Shown in pieces: positions 12,607 through 23,452 of a DNA stretch of 64,000 bases. A program made the position numbers and the translations under genes. Positions within the stretch are counted from its first letter, which is position 1, and every line of letters starts with the position of its first letter. The notes below the pieces were generated by a model. The model was not told the origin of the DNA. It was given only the letters and a program-made list of their open reading frames with translations, and did no database searches. This DNA comes from Typha latifolia (Eukaryota; Streptophyta; Magnoliopsida; Poales; Typhaceae): contig CM034101.1 in the NCBI GenBank assembly GCA_019914945.1, positions 13,093,188 through 13,157,187 of the forward strand. The letters run 5' to 3'.

Positions 12607-13726
12607 AACACTCAAGATCTATCCGTTGCACGTATAATCCCTAGTCAACGACAACGCCGTACTTTATTTTTCAACAACTCTTCTGGTTGACTTGATAGGA
12701 CGTCGTTAATTTTGGCATGCATCATCAACAGCAATCAAGTGCATGCATTCTCTTTAATGAAGTCAACGTATTTCATTGTGGGAGATGGCATCAACTACAG
12801 AGACCCGTTATGTTTTTGGGCCGATCAGACACCCAATAATTCGAACTGCAACATGTAGTACATTTAATTTGGCCTCATCCTTGTCAGCTTAAATATAACT
12901 GCACGAGGCTTTGTCTGGTTCAACGAACAACTTGTCATGCATATACATATACCTCTTCTCAATTGCTTTCTCGTGTAAGCCATATTTTAAAAACTAAGCC
13001 TCCATTAATTTACTTTTTTTTTTTTACGATAAGGCTTTTTCTCCGTCCTCGGGGTCTTTACTTCAACAGGTGTAAAGAGCGTCAAAAAAATTAGTTATTA
13101 TCGACCTAGAATGTCTTCAAGCGTATAGAGAAAAATGATGATTTAGGCCTAATATAAAGTAAGTTCCTCTGACACCCACCTTTGCTGGTTTATCTTATAT
13201 TGAGATAAAAAGGAGATGAGCTTCACTTAATGTCTTGTCAATTATTGATACAGCTACAAGTTTCTTCAAACTTGAGATTCTTCAATGAAGATGACATGCG
13301 GCTGTGCTTCTAGAGGCCTGTGGAATATTAGAGGAATGATGCTTAACCTAGTTCCTTGTAGACCTGATTTTTAATCTTTGCGGGAGGAGATCGTTTGGTT
13401 CTCTGCACTGACTACATTGTGCAAAAGAATGCGGCCTCGTAGAGCAGCCACCACACGAGTAGGGTTTTAATTGGAGTGTAACTTCAATTCTGCTGGCTTA
13501 GTGGGGTTTGTGAGGTTCACCTTACCTATGGTGGTGGATGAGAGCTTTGATCCGTGGATTCATATCCAGGTGCACCATCGCAAGGGGCACTATCTTATTC
13601 TTAGGATCACCACTCATTTGAGTCAGGCGTCACTAACTAGAAGATGACGCTCTAATATTACAGACGAAAAGATTACTGCTTCTGAGTTTCAGCAGTCACA
13701 ACCAAATGTGACAGAAAGATCAAGAC
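10723..13726. other. Intergenic, upstream of CYP96 gene 1
   Basis: AT-rich DNA with a GA microsatellite at 12571. Frames at 11696-11899, 11929-12114 and 12460-12690 have no recognisable homology. The part at 13.3-13.7 kb is less AT-rich and contains short broken open stretches, but I could not identify them. Confidence 0.55.
12571..12601. repeat. (GA)n microsatellite
   Basis: Fifteen GA dinucleotides without interruption. Confidence 0.97.
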
Positions 13727-13867
13727 CCAAATCTAAAATCAATCATACTCGTCTACAACCTCAGCAGTAATGTGGCTGAAGGACATGTGGTGGAGCCTAT
13801 GCTTTCCATTGTCCTCCAAAGGAACAACGGGCTCAAGGAAAGAGTTCTTAAGAAAGAAAGACAATAA
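13727..13867 (+). pseudogene. CYP96 C-terminal relic, inverted relative to the intact genes
   Basis: The + strand encodes about 45 codons ending in TAA at 13865-13867. They align with the last residues of CYP96 gene 1: the relic's VAEGHVVEPMLSIVL matches gene 1's LAEGHVVEPMLSIVL. The match continues through a changed basic tail (LKERVLKKERQ against LKVRITKKDKSGW) and runs upstream through YNL, equivalent to YNF. The heme loop, ExxR and I-helix are absent, so it cannot encode an enzyme. It lies 3.1 kb upstream of gene 1 and faces the opposite way to all other copies, which implies an inversion or an inverted partial duplication. Confidence 0.8.
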
Positions 13868-14990
13868 CAAGTATTAATATTATTATTACTTGTGTTTGTC
13901 AGCATGTGTCTCGATCACATATTGTATTAATATGCATGTTGCTATTATTGATTTAGTCAATTTAACTCCGGCCGAGCCATGCATCTCGTCAGTGGTTGGC
14001 CGATCCTCCAGGTATGTTCAATGTCTGGAGTTAGAAATTTCGATTAAAGGAGCCAATATCTCTAATAATAATATAAAATATTATCAATTATAATAATCTA
14101 ATTAAAATAATTTAGGTTATAAAAAAGAAAAAAAAACATATCTAAAGTTTCTCAAATAATCAAATTTGAATTTCTATCACATAGTTTAGTTTTTAATAAT
14201 ACTATGTGCTTATTTGGAAATACAAGAGTATATGGAAGTATTTTTATGTGTTTTTAGAGGGGACAATTAATGTGTGAAAATTTATTATACTAAATATAAA
14301 ACAATACAAATTTTAGGGCGGGTATGCCCCCCTGCCAGTACGTCACTCTGTCCATGGCTCGATGTCGACTTGTGTCTAGTAATGGGCTAGTGATCCAATC
14401 CATTCATTCATACTCAATAAATGAGATCGATTTGCCCATCAGGTATTGGTAAACAGTGACAAGCGTTTTAATGAGCCCTGGCACCACATACCTACATACA
14501 TACATACATATACATATATGTGTGTATGTATGTATTCTTGACTATGCATGACAAACAGTTGAACAGCTTCTAATTTAATTACTAAAGTCGATGGCTCAAT
14601 TGAATAAATCACCTGTTAGGTTAATTACACTGAGGCATTTAATTACCAATGAACTATGTGGCCATTTTGGTGGACTACAGAATTAAAGATTGAGTACTGT
14701 AGTTTAGTACTTTGGTCCTACAATTTATAATAAAGGTTATACCTGTTATTTCTTGATGGATGTCCCGGTTGACATTTAATGCATTATTCAATGGAGCATT
14801 TTATGTGCATATTTGTATTTATTTGATTCATTTCTTGGTATAGTTGATCCAGTAATCTATCAAGTCTATATATTAGAGAGGTTATATATATATATTTTAA
14901 ATAGATCATGAGCTGGTCGGTTATATCATTTTGTTTGACCTATAATTACCCAGCGAGCTTAATAAAGAAAACAAAGTAGGAAGCATTAAT
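13868..14990. other. Intergenic, AT-rich
   Basis: No gene seen. It contains the ACAT/TGTA palindromic repeat listed separately and ends at the left LTR of the copia element. Confidence 0.6.
14491..14536. repeat. Imperfect palindrome of ACAT and TGTA repeats
   Basis: A run of ACAT units is followed at once by TGTGTGTATGTATGTA, its approximate reverse complement. This could form a hairpin or cruciform. It is probably a microsatellite that expanded on both sides of a palindromic centre. Confidence 0.7.
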
Positions 14991-15112
14991 TGTTGAAGTT
15001 AATTTATAATTAAATAATATTTTTATAAGTCTAACAGTCAAGTAAACGAAAGGTCTTATAAGCCCAAGGGTTATGTCATAAAAGAAAAAAAAAGACTAAC
15101 CAAAAGTTTCTA
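14991..15112 (+). repeat. 5' LTR of the copia element (right edge approximate)
   Basis: Shares the segments AGTCAAGTAAACGAAA, GTCTTRTAAGC and GTCATAAAAGAAAAAAAAA with the repeat at 18373. It is short for a copia LTR, so internal deletion is possible. Confidence 0.75.
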
Positions 15113-15239
15113 TATCAGCAAAATCGGAGCAAAGAAAGAAAGAAGAAAGATCTCAAAAGAAGGGAAATTCACAGCAATCAAGATGCTGGATCTTCTAAGC
15201 AAAAAATCCAATTATGAAACAAATGATTGTTACTTCAGA

Positions 15240-18200
15240 TGCAAAAAAAAAAATGCAAAAATTTAAATCATTCCCAAAGAGATTGCTATTATCAAGATAA
15301 AAAGAAGGATGAAGCAAATTTTACTAAGGAGGAAATTAAACAATTATTTTCATGCATGAATACTCAAGATGAATATGAAAATATTTGGTATTTGAATAGT
15401 GGATGCAGTAACCATATAACTAGAAATTGTGATATGTTTGTGGAGCTCAATCTTAACATCACATCACAAGGGAAGCTTGGAGATGGAAAGATGCAAAAAA
15501 TAATAGGCAAGGGAATGATTGCTGTCCAAACAAAGGGAGGTAAAACAAAGTTTATTAGTGATATTCTTTATGTTCTAAATTTGACACAAAATCACTTAAG
15601 TGTTGGGCAACCCTTGCACAAAGGTTATTTAGTAATTTTTGAAGATGGAAAATGCAGAATTAATGATAAGAAAAGTAATCAAACTATGGTAGTAATTGAA
15701 ATGAGAAAAAACAAGGTATTTCCTCTTACAATGCCATTAATTGAAAATGTTGCATTTAGTACTAAAAATTTTAATAGAATAGATTTATGGCATTTAAGAT
15801 ATGGTCATTTAAGTTACAAAGGACTATATTTGCCTAAACAAAAGAATATGCTGATTGGACTTCACTTGAAAAGAAAGATCAGGTATGCCAAGGTTGCATA
15901 TATATGAAGATGCATAGGCTTCCATTTCCTAAAACCTCTTGGAGAGCTATATCCCCATTGGAGCTAGTACATGCTGATGTTTGTAGTCCTACAAAGACTC
16001 CCTTTCTTAATAACAAAAAATATGTTATTCTTTTTGTTAATGATTATACCAGGATGATGTGGGTATTTTTGCTTGAACAAAAGTCTAAGACATTTTTAGC
16101 TTTTCTCCAATTCAAAGTTCTTACAGAAAATCGAAGTGGTCATAAAATTAAGACTTTACGGATTAATCGTGGAGAAGAGTTCATTTACACTCCATTCATG
16201 GAGTATTGCAAGGAAAATAAAATTGAAAGATAATTTACTGTTCGAAGAAGTCCGCAACAAAATGGTGTAGCAGAACGAAAAAATTACACTATTGTTGAGA
16301 TGGCTCGGAGCATGTTAAAAGGCAAAAGCTTGCCTAATAAGTTTTGGGCAGAAGCTGTTAACACAGCAATATATATACTCAATCATTCTCCTACCAAAAT
16401 AGTATTTGATATGACACCATTTGAAGCTTGGAAGCAAAGAAAGCCCGTAGTTGATCACTTAAATTTTTTTGGATGCATTGCTTATGCTTTAAATTCTTTA
16501 CTAAATAAAGATAAATTTGATAAAAAAAGGTGAAAAGTATATCTTTCTTAGCTATAGTGATGAGCCAAAAGGATCTAAATCTAACAAGCTTATAATTTCA
16601 AGAGATGTTATATTTGATGAAAAAATAGCTTGGAGTTGAAAAGATAACTCCTCTCAAGCACCAGTTGCTTATGAGTTCTTGAACCTAGCTAGTCAAGAAG
16701 AACATCAAGAAATTGCAACTACAAGTCCAAGCTCTACTCCAGCAAGATTACAAATATCAAGTTTTTCAAACCAAGAAGATTATGAAACACCACCAAAAAA
16801 GGTGCGTTCTTTAATAGATATTTATGAATTTTGTGATGTTGCTTTCTTTTCTGGTAAACTAGAGAATTTCAATGAAATAGCAAAAGAAGAACCATGGAGA
16901 AAGGCAATGAATGAAGAAATAACTATAATAGGAATGAACAAGACATGGGAGCTTGTAGACTTACCAAAAGGAAAAGAAGTGATCAAGCTAAAGTAGATAT
17001 ACATGACAAAGTTCAAAGAAGATGGATCTATTCAAAAATATAAAGCAAGGCGGGTAGCTAAGGGTTATTCTCAATAACCCAGAGTAGACTTCACTGAAAC
17101 TTTTGCCCCTGTTGCTCGAATGGAGATAATACGCACAATTCTTACCTTAGCAACTCAATGGGAGTTGAATATTTATCAACTTGATGTAAAATTTACATTT
17201 CTCAATGGAGAACTTCAAGGAGAAGTATACGTTGAGCAACCACAAGGCTACAAGGTGAAAGATCAAGAAGATAAAGTATATCGACTTCAAAAGGCTCCTT
17301 TTTGGCTTGAAACAAGTAGCAAGATCGATAGATACTTTTATCAAAATGGATTCCAAATAAGCACAAGTAAACCATCATTATATGTGAAGAAGATATGTAT
17401 GAAAGATCTTATAATATGTTTATATATTGATGATTTAATATATTTGGGCACTAATATGAAATTAATTGAAGATTTCAAAAAGAAAATGATGACGGAATTT
17501 GAGATGACTAACTTAGGTCTTATGAAATATTTTCCTGGAATCCAAGTGAAACAAGCAAAAGGGGTGATTTTTTTATCTTTCAAGAAAAATATATTGAAGA
17601 TTTATTGTAAAAATTTCAGATGTACAAGTGCAAACCAATGACGACTTCGATGGTCTTAAATGAAAAGTTGCAACAAAATGATGATGCAAAAAAAGGATGA
17701 TGCAAAGGTTTCTACGAGCTTTGTTGGTTCATTAATATATCTTACTAACACTCGACTTGATATTATGCAATCTGTTAGTCTTATTGCTAGATTTATGAAC
17801 GAGCCAAGCAAGCTTCATTATACAGTAGCTAAACGAGTGTTGAAATATCTTCAAGAAACAAAGAAGCATGGAATCTTATACTTGAAAGAAAATTATAACA
17901 AGCTATTTGGATTTACAGATAGTGATTGGGTTGGTTCGTTAGATAATCGAAAAAACACTTCAGGCTATTTATTTTGTCTTAGCACAAAAGTAATATCTTG
18001 GAGCTCAAAACAGCAGAAAACAGTCGCCTTATCTTCAGCAAAAACAAAGTATATCTCTGCAACAGAAGCAGCATGTGAAGCTATCTAGCTAAAAAGAATA
18101 CTTTCAGATTTAAAGGAACTACAACAGTAGCCAACTACAATTCATTGTGACAATATGTCTACAATTGCTAAGACAAAAAAATTTAGTATATCATGCTAAA

Positions 18201-18240
18201 ACAAAGCATATGGAACTTCGACATCATTTTATTAGAGATT
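15240..18240 (+). pseudogene. Inactive copia polyprotein (PR-INT-RT-RH)
   Basis: Pieces in order: protease with WYLNSGCSNHIT (about 15390), where the catalytic Asp of the usual D[ST]G is Asn; the pre-integrase motif LWHLRYGHLSYKGL (about 15787); integrase with HADVC (about 15970), then IKTLRINRGEEF where the second catalytic Asp is Asn, a stop at 16231 and the Glu region NGVAERKN; reverse transcriptase with QLDVKFTFLNGEL and an intact YIDD box (about 17427); RNase H with TDSDWVG and WSSKQQKTVALSS, stopping at 18086. Several frameshifts and stops separate the pieces. It cannot produce a working polyprotein. Confidence 0.92.
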
Positions 18241-18372
18241 TGGTGAATGAATGAAAAATCGTATTGAAATTTATCAACACAAATGACCAATCGGCAGATT
18301 TTCTCACAAAGGCCGTAACCATCGAGAAATTTGAGAAGTTCAAGTTGCTGAAAATTATAAATTAAGAATGGG

Positions 18373-18505
18373 TGTTAAAGTTAATTTGTTATTAAACTTT
18401 ATTCCTATAAGTCTAAGAGTCAAGTAAACGAAATGTCTTGTAAGCCTAAGGGTCATGCATGAAGTCATAAAAGAAAAAAAAAACTAAAAGACATATTTTG
18501 AGATT
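18373..18505 (+). repeat. 3' LTR of the copia element (right edge approximate)
   Basis: Direct repeat of 14991-15112 with scattered substitutions and small indels. It follows a degenerate purine tract (AAGAATGGG) in the polypurine-tract position. Confidence 0.75.
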
Positions 18506-18564
18506 TCTAAAAATTAGTGAGAATAATGCACTTGTGCGTGTGTGAAGCATTCCTCTGCTGATTG

Positions 18565-18739
18565 ATTGGGCCGGATATTGCATGTAATGAGCACGGGAAG
18601 ACGTGCAAGTAGTTTAGATGAATAGCCAGTTAATGGGGAAGATGCCTTAATTTGTACTTCAAGATGTAGACGTGGAAGAGGAGGAAAGAGACACTGGAGG
18701 TGAGGATTAGTTCAGGTTGCAAACAACCTCTGAGTCCAC
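18565..18739 (-). pseudogene. CYP96 N-terminal relic
   Basis: Read on the minus strand from 18739, the sequence aligns with CYP96 starts. The start codon is now GTG in an otherwise conserved context (GCAGTGGACTC against GCAATGGATTT). A short N-terminus is followed by a membrane-anchor-like stretch (FLLFHVYILKYKLRHLP). After a frameshift comes INWLFI, equivalent to INWPVI of gene 1. Further on, ACATGCAATATCCGGCC resembles the codons for TCDPA. About 100 bp present in the intact genes between these motifs are missing. Sequence upstream of the start (CTCCAAAGCTAGCTGCA) also matches the leaders of genes 2 and 3. Loss of ATG, frameshifts and deletion make it a pseudogene. Confidence 0.72.
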
Positions 18740-18774
18740 TGCAGCTAGCTTTGGAGAAGAATGCTAGGTTTGTA

Positions 18775-21700
18775 AGTGGAAACCCTAGCACGCACAAATA
18801 CCTGTTCTTTGCATCGAGTAGGAAAATGGCATATCCTTGAAACGAAGCTCGTAATTTTGATCATTAATTGCATTTGAGTGCTATTTAGTAAGCTTAGATT
18901 ATAGGGGAGAGAGAGCAGTGGAATTCCATAGCTAAGAGCTTGAATAGTAGTTCGAGATATAGAGAGGTTTTATTAAACTATCTGTTTGAATAGAATGACA
19001 CATTTTATTCTAATCGGTATAATTCTTAGCTATGGAACTCCATAGCTAAGAACGACACATCATTATAGCACATCATCATTGTAGCTCATCATCAATAGTT
19101 TTATTCTGCATCCTTTGACTACTACAAATATGCTCACCTCATCATCAATGGATTTGTAAATATGTTTTTAATATATGATCAATTGGTTGACATAGACCCT
19201 TCTGTAAATACTCTTTCTAGGTTCATTCTGAACGGTATAATTCTTAATGTAGGATTTGATGGGTGATTTTTTGTATCAATATTTCCAACAATTCTTTTTA
19301 ACTGTGTTTTTCATTATCATTAGTTTATGTCTGATCGGCTGTAATTGACCCAAAAAAAAAAACCCTAGCCAAAATAAGAGAGAAATTAAATTGGATACAT
19401 TTATCTGATAATAAACCACAATAATTAAATAAAATTTTTATTAAAAAAAATAGCTTTCATATGGATTAAAAAAAGTAAAATAATTACCTGATGTTATTTA
19501 CTAATTACTCCCATTTATAATCCAGCAACTGGAGTACAAATTAGCCACCGTTCACTTTAAAGATTAGTTTTTTTTTTCTATTCTGAATATCATAATAGTC
19601 ATATTTTAAAATATAAATATAAATACACACATTAACCTAATTACTAATTAGCTTTTATATCTAACATTAATCTATTTTATATTAAATCAAAGAGTATTTA
19701 TTATATTTTTATAAAAGATGATAAAAGATAGTTTTTTTTTTAAAAAATTTTCACTTTATATTACATCAAAATTAATTCTTATATTTTTATTCTATAACAC
19801 AAGTGAATATAAAAATCATTATTTCTAATATAAATATATTATTTTAAGAATAGAAAATGGAAATAAATAATTTAGTTTAATAAAGGCCTCTTTTTTGGAT
19901 AAGAGGCTTGCTGCGAAAGGTAGAACGTGATTTCTTTTTGAGAAAGAAGGTAGAACGTGATTAGTCATGGGATAGAATTGAATTTGGGAAATGGAGGATG
20001 CATCATGCAATCATGCATTCTAGTCTGCTAAAGTTTCTGTGGCCAGATTAATTAATTAATTAATTAATTAATTTCTAGCTTTAAGACTTTAGTCATTATG
20101 CAGCACTTTTGGAACTAGAGTGAAGCAATAATTATAATGTAAATTATTCCTTAATTTACATTTATTCGTTAATTGTATAAACTAAAGCTAAGCTAATTAT
20201 CAACTATCTTATTCCGACCTAGTACGTACGTCGAATGTCATCGCCTATTTGCCAATAAACCAGAAGAAAATACTTTTTAAATCCTTTCAACCTTGGTTCC
20301 TTGGGAACAAGTCAAGAGTCCAGATTCCGCAGATGAATAAGAAACAGTTTGATCCTCTTCTTTCTCGAACCGAGAGATCCGAGGAAAATGAATGTTTATC
20401 ATATTGTAATCGGATGAATTAAAAATGAAATATTCAATTTAGATCTGAGTAAGATAAATATAAAGTAAATTTATTATTCTTCTCATTTTTCTCACATATT
20501 TTTTTTATATATAAAATAATTAATATTTTATATTTGAAATAAAATGCTGAAAAGATCAGTATTTTACCTCATGTTGATACCTTTAATGTTAATCTATTGA
20601 TCTCATTTGTTTATTAATAGCGCGCCGAAAATAGTTTGCCCCTTTTAAATAGTAAACTTGGAAGAAAGACTATTTGGGTAAATAGTTTATACGAGGAGAT
20701 CACTTAGTTTGGCTGGAAATTTGTTTTATATGGTTCCATAATTGCTTACCATACGAGAGAGATCCACCCAATTTTACTATCCTTCAAAAATTCTCTCTCT
20801 CTCTATAAATATATCTTATTAAAAATAGTTAAAACTTAGAGTTTAAGAAGTAATCTATTTTTCCTTCAAGACATCAAGATTATTGAAAAAACCGTGAATG
20901 GATAACTACATTTCCACATGACATGTTAACAGGTTAATGAGATGATTAATCATAAAAGAAAGGGTTTAGTTGAATTAACATCTTTGGGTAAACTTTAAAA
21001 TACCCCCTTACGGTCATGCCTAAATCGTCTAGAACTTAAGGAAAAAGGTACCGAAAATTTTTAAAAAAATTCTTAGGGATTTTTCTTTAACAAAAACAGA
21101 TACCAAATGTCATAATTGTCCTTATTCTTCGATTACATTTTCTCATTATATCCCACTCCTTCAAATTAATCTATAACAAAATGCATTTGCTCCTTCTTCT
21201 ATCCTCCCATATTTATTACAAGCACCAAATCTTAGTTATCATCTTTCTATCACTATCTGCTTTCCTTGAAATACATGATCATGGAATGCGATATCTCAAT
21301 CATCTTAATAATACAAGTAGATTTGGTGGCTTTTGATAATATTTTGAAGAATGTAATTGTAACTATGATATTTTAAAAAGAAGTTTCAATAAAAATTATT
21401 TTAATATTCCAAAATTTTAACTTGATTCTAGTAATATTGGCATTTTTGACAAACAGTTCAGATACATGATCCCATGGGATAAGCTCGTCTAGAAGGAAAT
21501 AATTTGCTTTATCTCAATAACAACACCAGGTGAAACATACACTAGGATTTCAAACTTTATATAGCTGCTCGGATATACATTTGTTACTGTCTATATCAAA
21601 AGGCAGTAGTTACTATCTATATTTACTGAGATCGGCACACAGCAACAGAGAAAAATAAAAAGGGAAGCACAAGAAGGGAGAAGTACAATCGACATATATC

Positions 21701-21703
<3 letters not shown>
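18775..21703. other. Intergenic, AT-rich
   Basis: No gene was found. There is a TTAA-unit repeat at 20047-20073 and a short CT run near 20790. The 19.4-19.8 kb part is very AT-rich. The last about 200 bp (from 21513) begin the segmental duplication shared with 37202 onward. Confidence 0.6.

Positions 21704-21742
<39 letters not shown>
21704..21742. repeat. (AT)n microsatellite 3' of CYP96 gene 2
   Basis: About 19 AT dinucleotides, 35 bp downstream of the gene 2 stop codon. The equivalent place in block B has no such expansion, so it arose after the duplication. Confidence 0.95.
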
Positions 21743-21743
<1 letters not shown>

Positions 21744-21776
21744 CCTTACCAACATAAATATACGTAACTATATTTA

Positions 21777-23372
21777 TCACCACCCTCTCTTCTCTTTCTT
21801 GATAATTCTCGCCTTGAGCCCATGCTTCATGTGCATGACGACGGAGAGCTTGGGCTCAACCACGTGCCCTTCGACAATCTCAATCCGGAAATTATAAAGC
21901 ATGGCAGCCACGATCGTCTTCATCTTGTTGAGAGATATATCTTTCCCCAAGCAAATACGTGGCCCCGAATTGAATGCGAAGAACTTGTGAGACGGCTCGT
22001 ATTTCAACTCTCCGTTGTCCTTGATCCATCTCTCAGGTCTGAACTCCATGCAATCTTTCCCCCATATCTTCTCCATCCTTCCCATGGAGTACAAGTGGAA
22101 GATCAAAATCGTACCTGGATAAACCGTGTGGCCGCTCGGGAGCACGTCAGTCTTTATTGCGGCTTTCCGTTGGACGGCGACGGTGGGGTACAGCCTCAAG
22201 CACTCGCAAAGCGCTGCTTGCAGGTAGACGAGCTTCAAGAGACCGTCGTTATCAAACGGAGTGTTCGTATTACAGCTCGTTTCGTCTTCCACCTCCGGCC
22301 AATTCGCCTTCAATTCTTCGATGATCTTTTGCTGGACGCGTGGGTTCTTGGAGAGAAGCCAGAAGAACCACGCCGTCGATGCTCCGGTGGTGTCTCTGCC
22401 GGCGAGGACTAGGTTCTTCGCGTTGGCGTGAAGGAACTGGTGGAACTGCTCGATCTCCGCCGAATTCTTTCCGTTCTCCGCGAGTTGAGTCATGTAAGTT
22501 GTCAATAGATCAGCTCGCGGCACGGCTTGTTCAGTTTGGTCGTGCTTTTTCTTGCTAATATACTCCCTTCTCTTCGTAATGGTTTCCTCTACGAACTTGT
22601 CCATCTTCTCCCCAGCTATTGCTAGCTTTCTCTCTTTCCCAATGTTTAGCCGTTTCATTACCTTCCACCAACTCTTTGGGATCAAGTGGCGATGGAATAT
22701 CGCCTCGGCCGCGACATCCAACGCCTCCGCGAATGGATGACTCGGGAATTCCGGAGAAAGGCAGCCGGGGTCAACCCCTAGGACCATATCAGAAACAGTA
22801 TCAAATGTTAGCCTCATGAACAAGTCCTCCAGGTCTATTACCTTCTTCTCCTCCGCGAAGCGGTTCAGGATGGGGATCAGCCCCTTCTCCACCTTGCTCC
22901 GGCTGACGTGGAGCTCGTACGCCCGGAAGTTTCGGTTGATCATGAGGTTATGTATCATCTTCCTCTGCGCCTTCCACTTCTCGCCGTCGGTCGTCAGCAG
23001 GCTCTCGCCGAACACCTCAAATATCTCGTAGAAGTCCTCGCCTTTAGGGTATATCGATAGGTGAGTATTAAAAACGTGGTTCACGTTCGCCGGATCGCAT
23101 GTGACGAACAACTCCATGCCGGTGAACCACGGGCCTTTGAACGTAAAGTTCATCCCGCTCGCGGCAAGGATCTTGACGCCGTAATCGTGCAGGTGGTGTA
23201 CATGGGTGACCATCGCCGGGAACATGCCGATGAGAGGCCAGTTGACCGGAACCAAGCTACTCCGATTGACGCGGTAGATATAGAGTAGGAAAAATGAAGC
23301 AATGGAAACGAGGATCTCAGGGTGAGCCTTCAAGATAGTTGGTATGCTTGCAAACCAACTGATTAAATCCAT
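21777..23372 (-). CDS. Cytochrome P450, CYP96 family (alkane hydroxylase-like), gene 2
   Basis: Intronless, 531 residues. It has a membrane anchor near the N-terminus, the I-helix AGRDTTGAST, ExxR as ECLR, PERW and the heme loop FNSGPRICLG with Cys474. All residues expected of an active P450 are present. It is much closer to gene 3 than to gene 1, and the similarity extends into both flanks. The frame is open upstream to ATGs at 23438 and 23435. The TATA box (23443-23452) is only a few bases before them, so transcription should start downstream of those ATGs and the ATG at 23372 is the likely start. Predicted location is the ER membrane. The expected role, by family, is oxidation of very-long-chain wax aliphatics; the actual substrate is unknown. 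Confidence 0.94.
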   Translation of the reverse strand: MDLISWFASIPTILKAHPEILVSIASFFLLYIYRVNRSSLVPVNWPLIGMFPAMVTHVHHLHDYGVKILAASGMNFTFKGPWFTGMELFVTCDPANVNHVFNTHLSIYPKGEDFYEIFEVFGESLLTTDGEKWKAQRKMIHNLMINRNFRAYELHVSRSKVEKGLIPILNRFAEEKKVIDLEDLFMRLTFDTVSDMVLGVDPGCLSPEFPSHPFAEALDVAAEAIFHRHLIPKSWWKVMKRLNIGKERKLAIAGEKMDKFVEETITKRREYISKKKHDQTEQAVPRADLLTTYMTQLAENGKNSAEIEQFHQFLHANAKNLVLAGRDTTGASTAWFFWLLSKNPRVQQKIIEELKANWPEVEDETSCNTNTPFDNDGLLKLVYLQAALCECLRLYPTVAVQRKAAIKTDVLPSGHTVYPGTILIFHLYSMGRMEKIWGKDCMEFRPERWIKDNGELKYEPSHKFFAFNSGPRICLGKDISLNKMKTIVAAMLYNFRIEIVEGHVVEPKLSVVMHMKHGLKARIIKKEKRGW

Positions 23373-23442
23373 TGCAACTAAGCTTTGGAGAAGGCTTCTA
23401 TGGATGTTTTCAATGTACGTAAGTAGAAAGTCCATCATCTAT

Positions 23443-23452
23443 CTATTTATAG
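23443..23452 (-). promoter_or_regulatory. TATA box of CYP96 gene 2
   Basis: CTATAAATAG on the minus strand, 4 bp upstream of the first in-frame ATG (23438). Its position rules that ATG out as an efficient start if the TATA box is used at normal spacing. Confidence 0.75.

Larger units (their letters stand above)
14991..18505 (+). mobile_element. Degraded Ty1/copia LTR retrotransposon
   Basis: Two direct repeats beginning TGTTGAAGTTAATTT (14991) and TGTTAAAGTTAATTT (18373) flank a + strand pol region in the order protease, integrase, reverse transcriptase, RNase H. That order defines Ty1/copia. A PBS-like stretch (TATCAGCAAAATCGGAGC, near 15113) resembles the initiator-Met-tRNA complement, with changes. 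Most of gag is missing: coding similarity begins near a Cys/His-rich end of gag at about 15240. The two LTRs differ at many positions, so the insertion is old. The right end is not sharp and I could not confirm a target-site duplication. It probably interrupted CYP96-derived DNA, because a CYP96 relic begins just beyond its right end. Confidence 0.9.

Noticed and set aside
13371..13420. FAGGD-like translation resembling a P450 I-helix on the + strand near the C-terminal relic.
   Set aside because: The match is only a few residues, lacks the following TT, and the flanking translation does not resemble CYP96.
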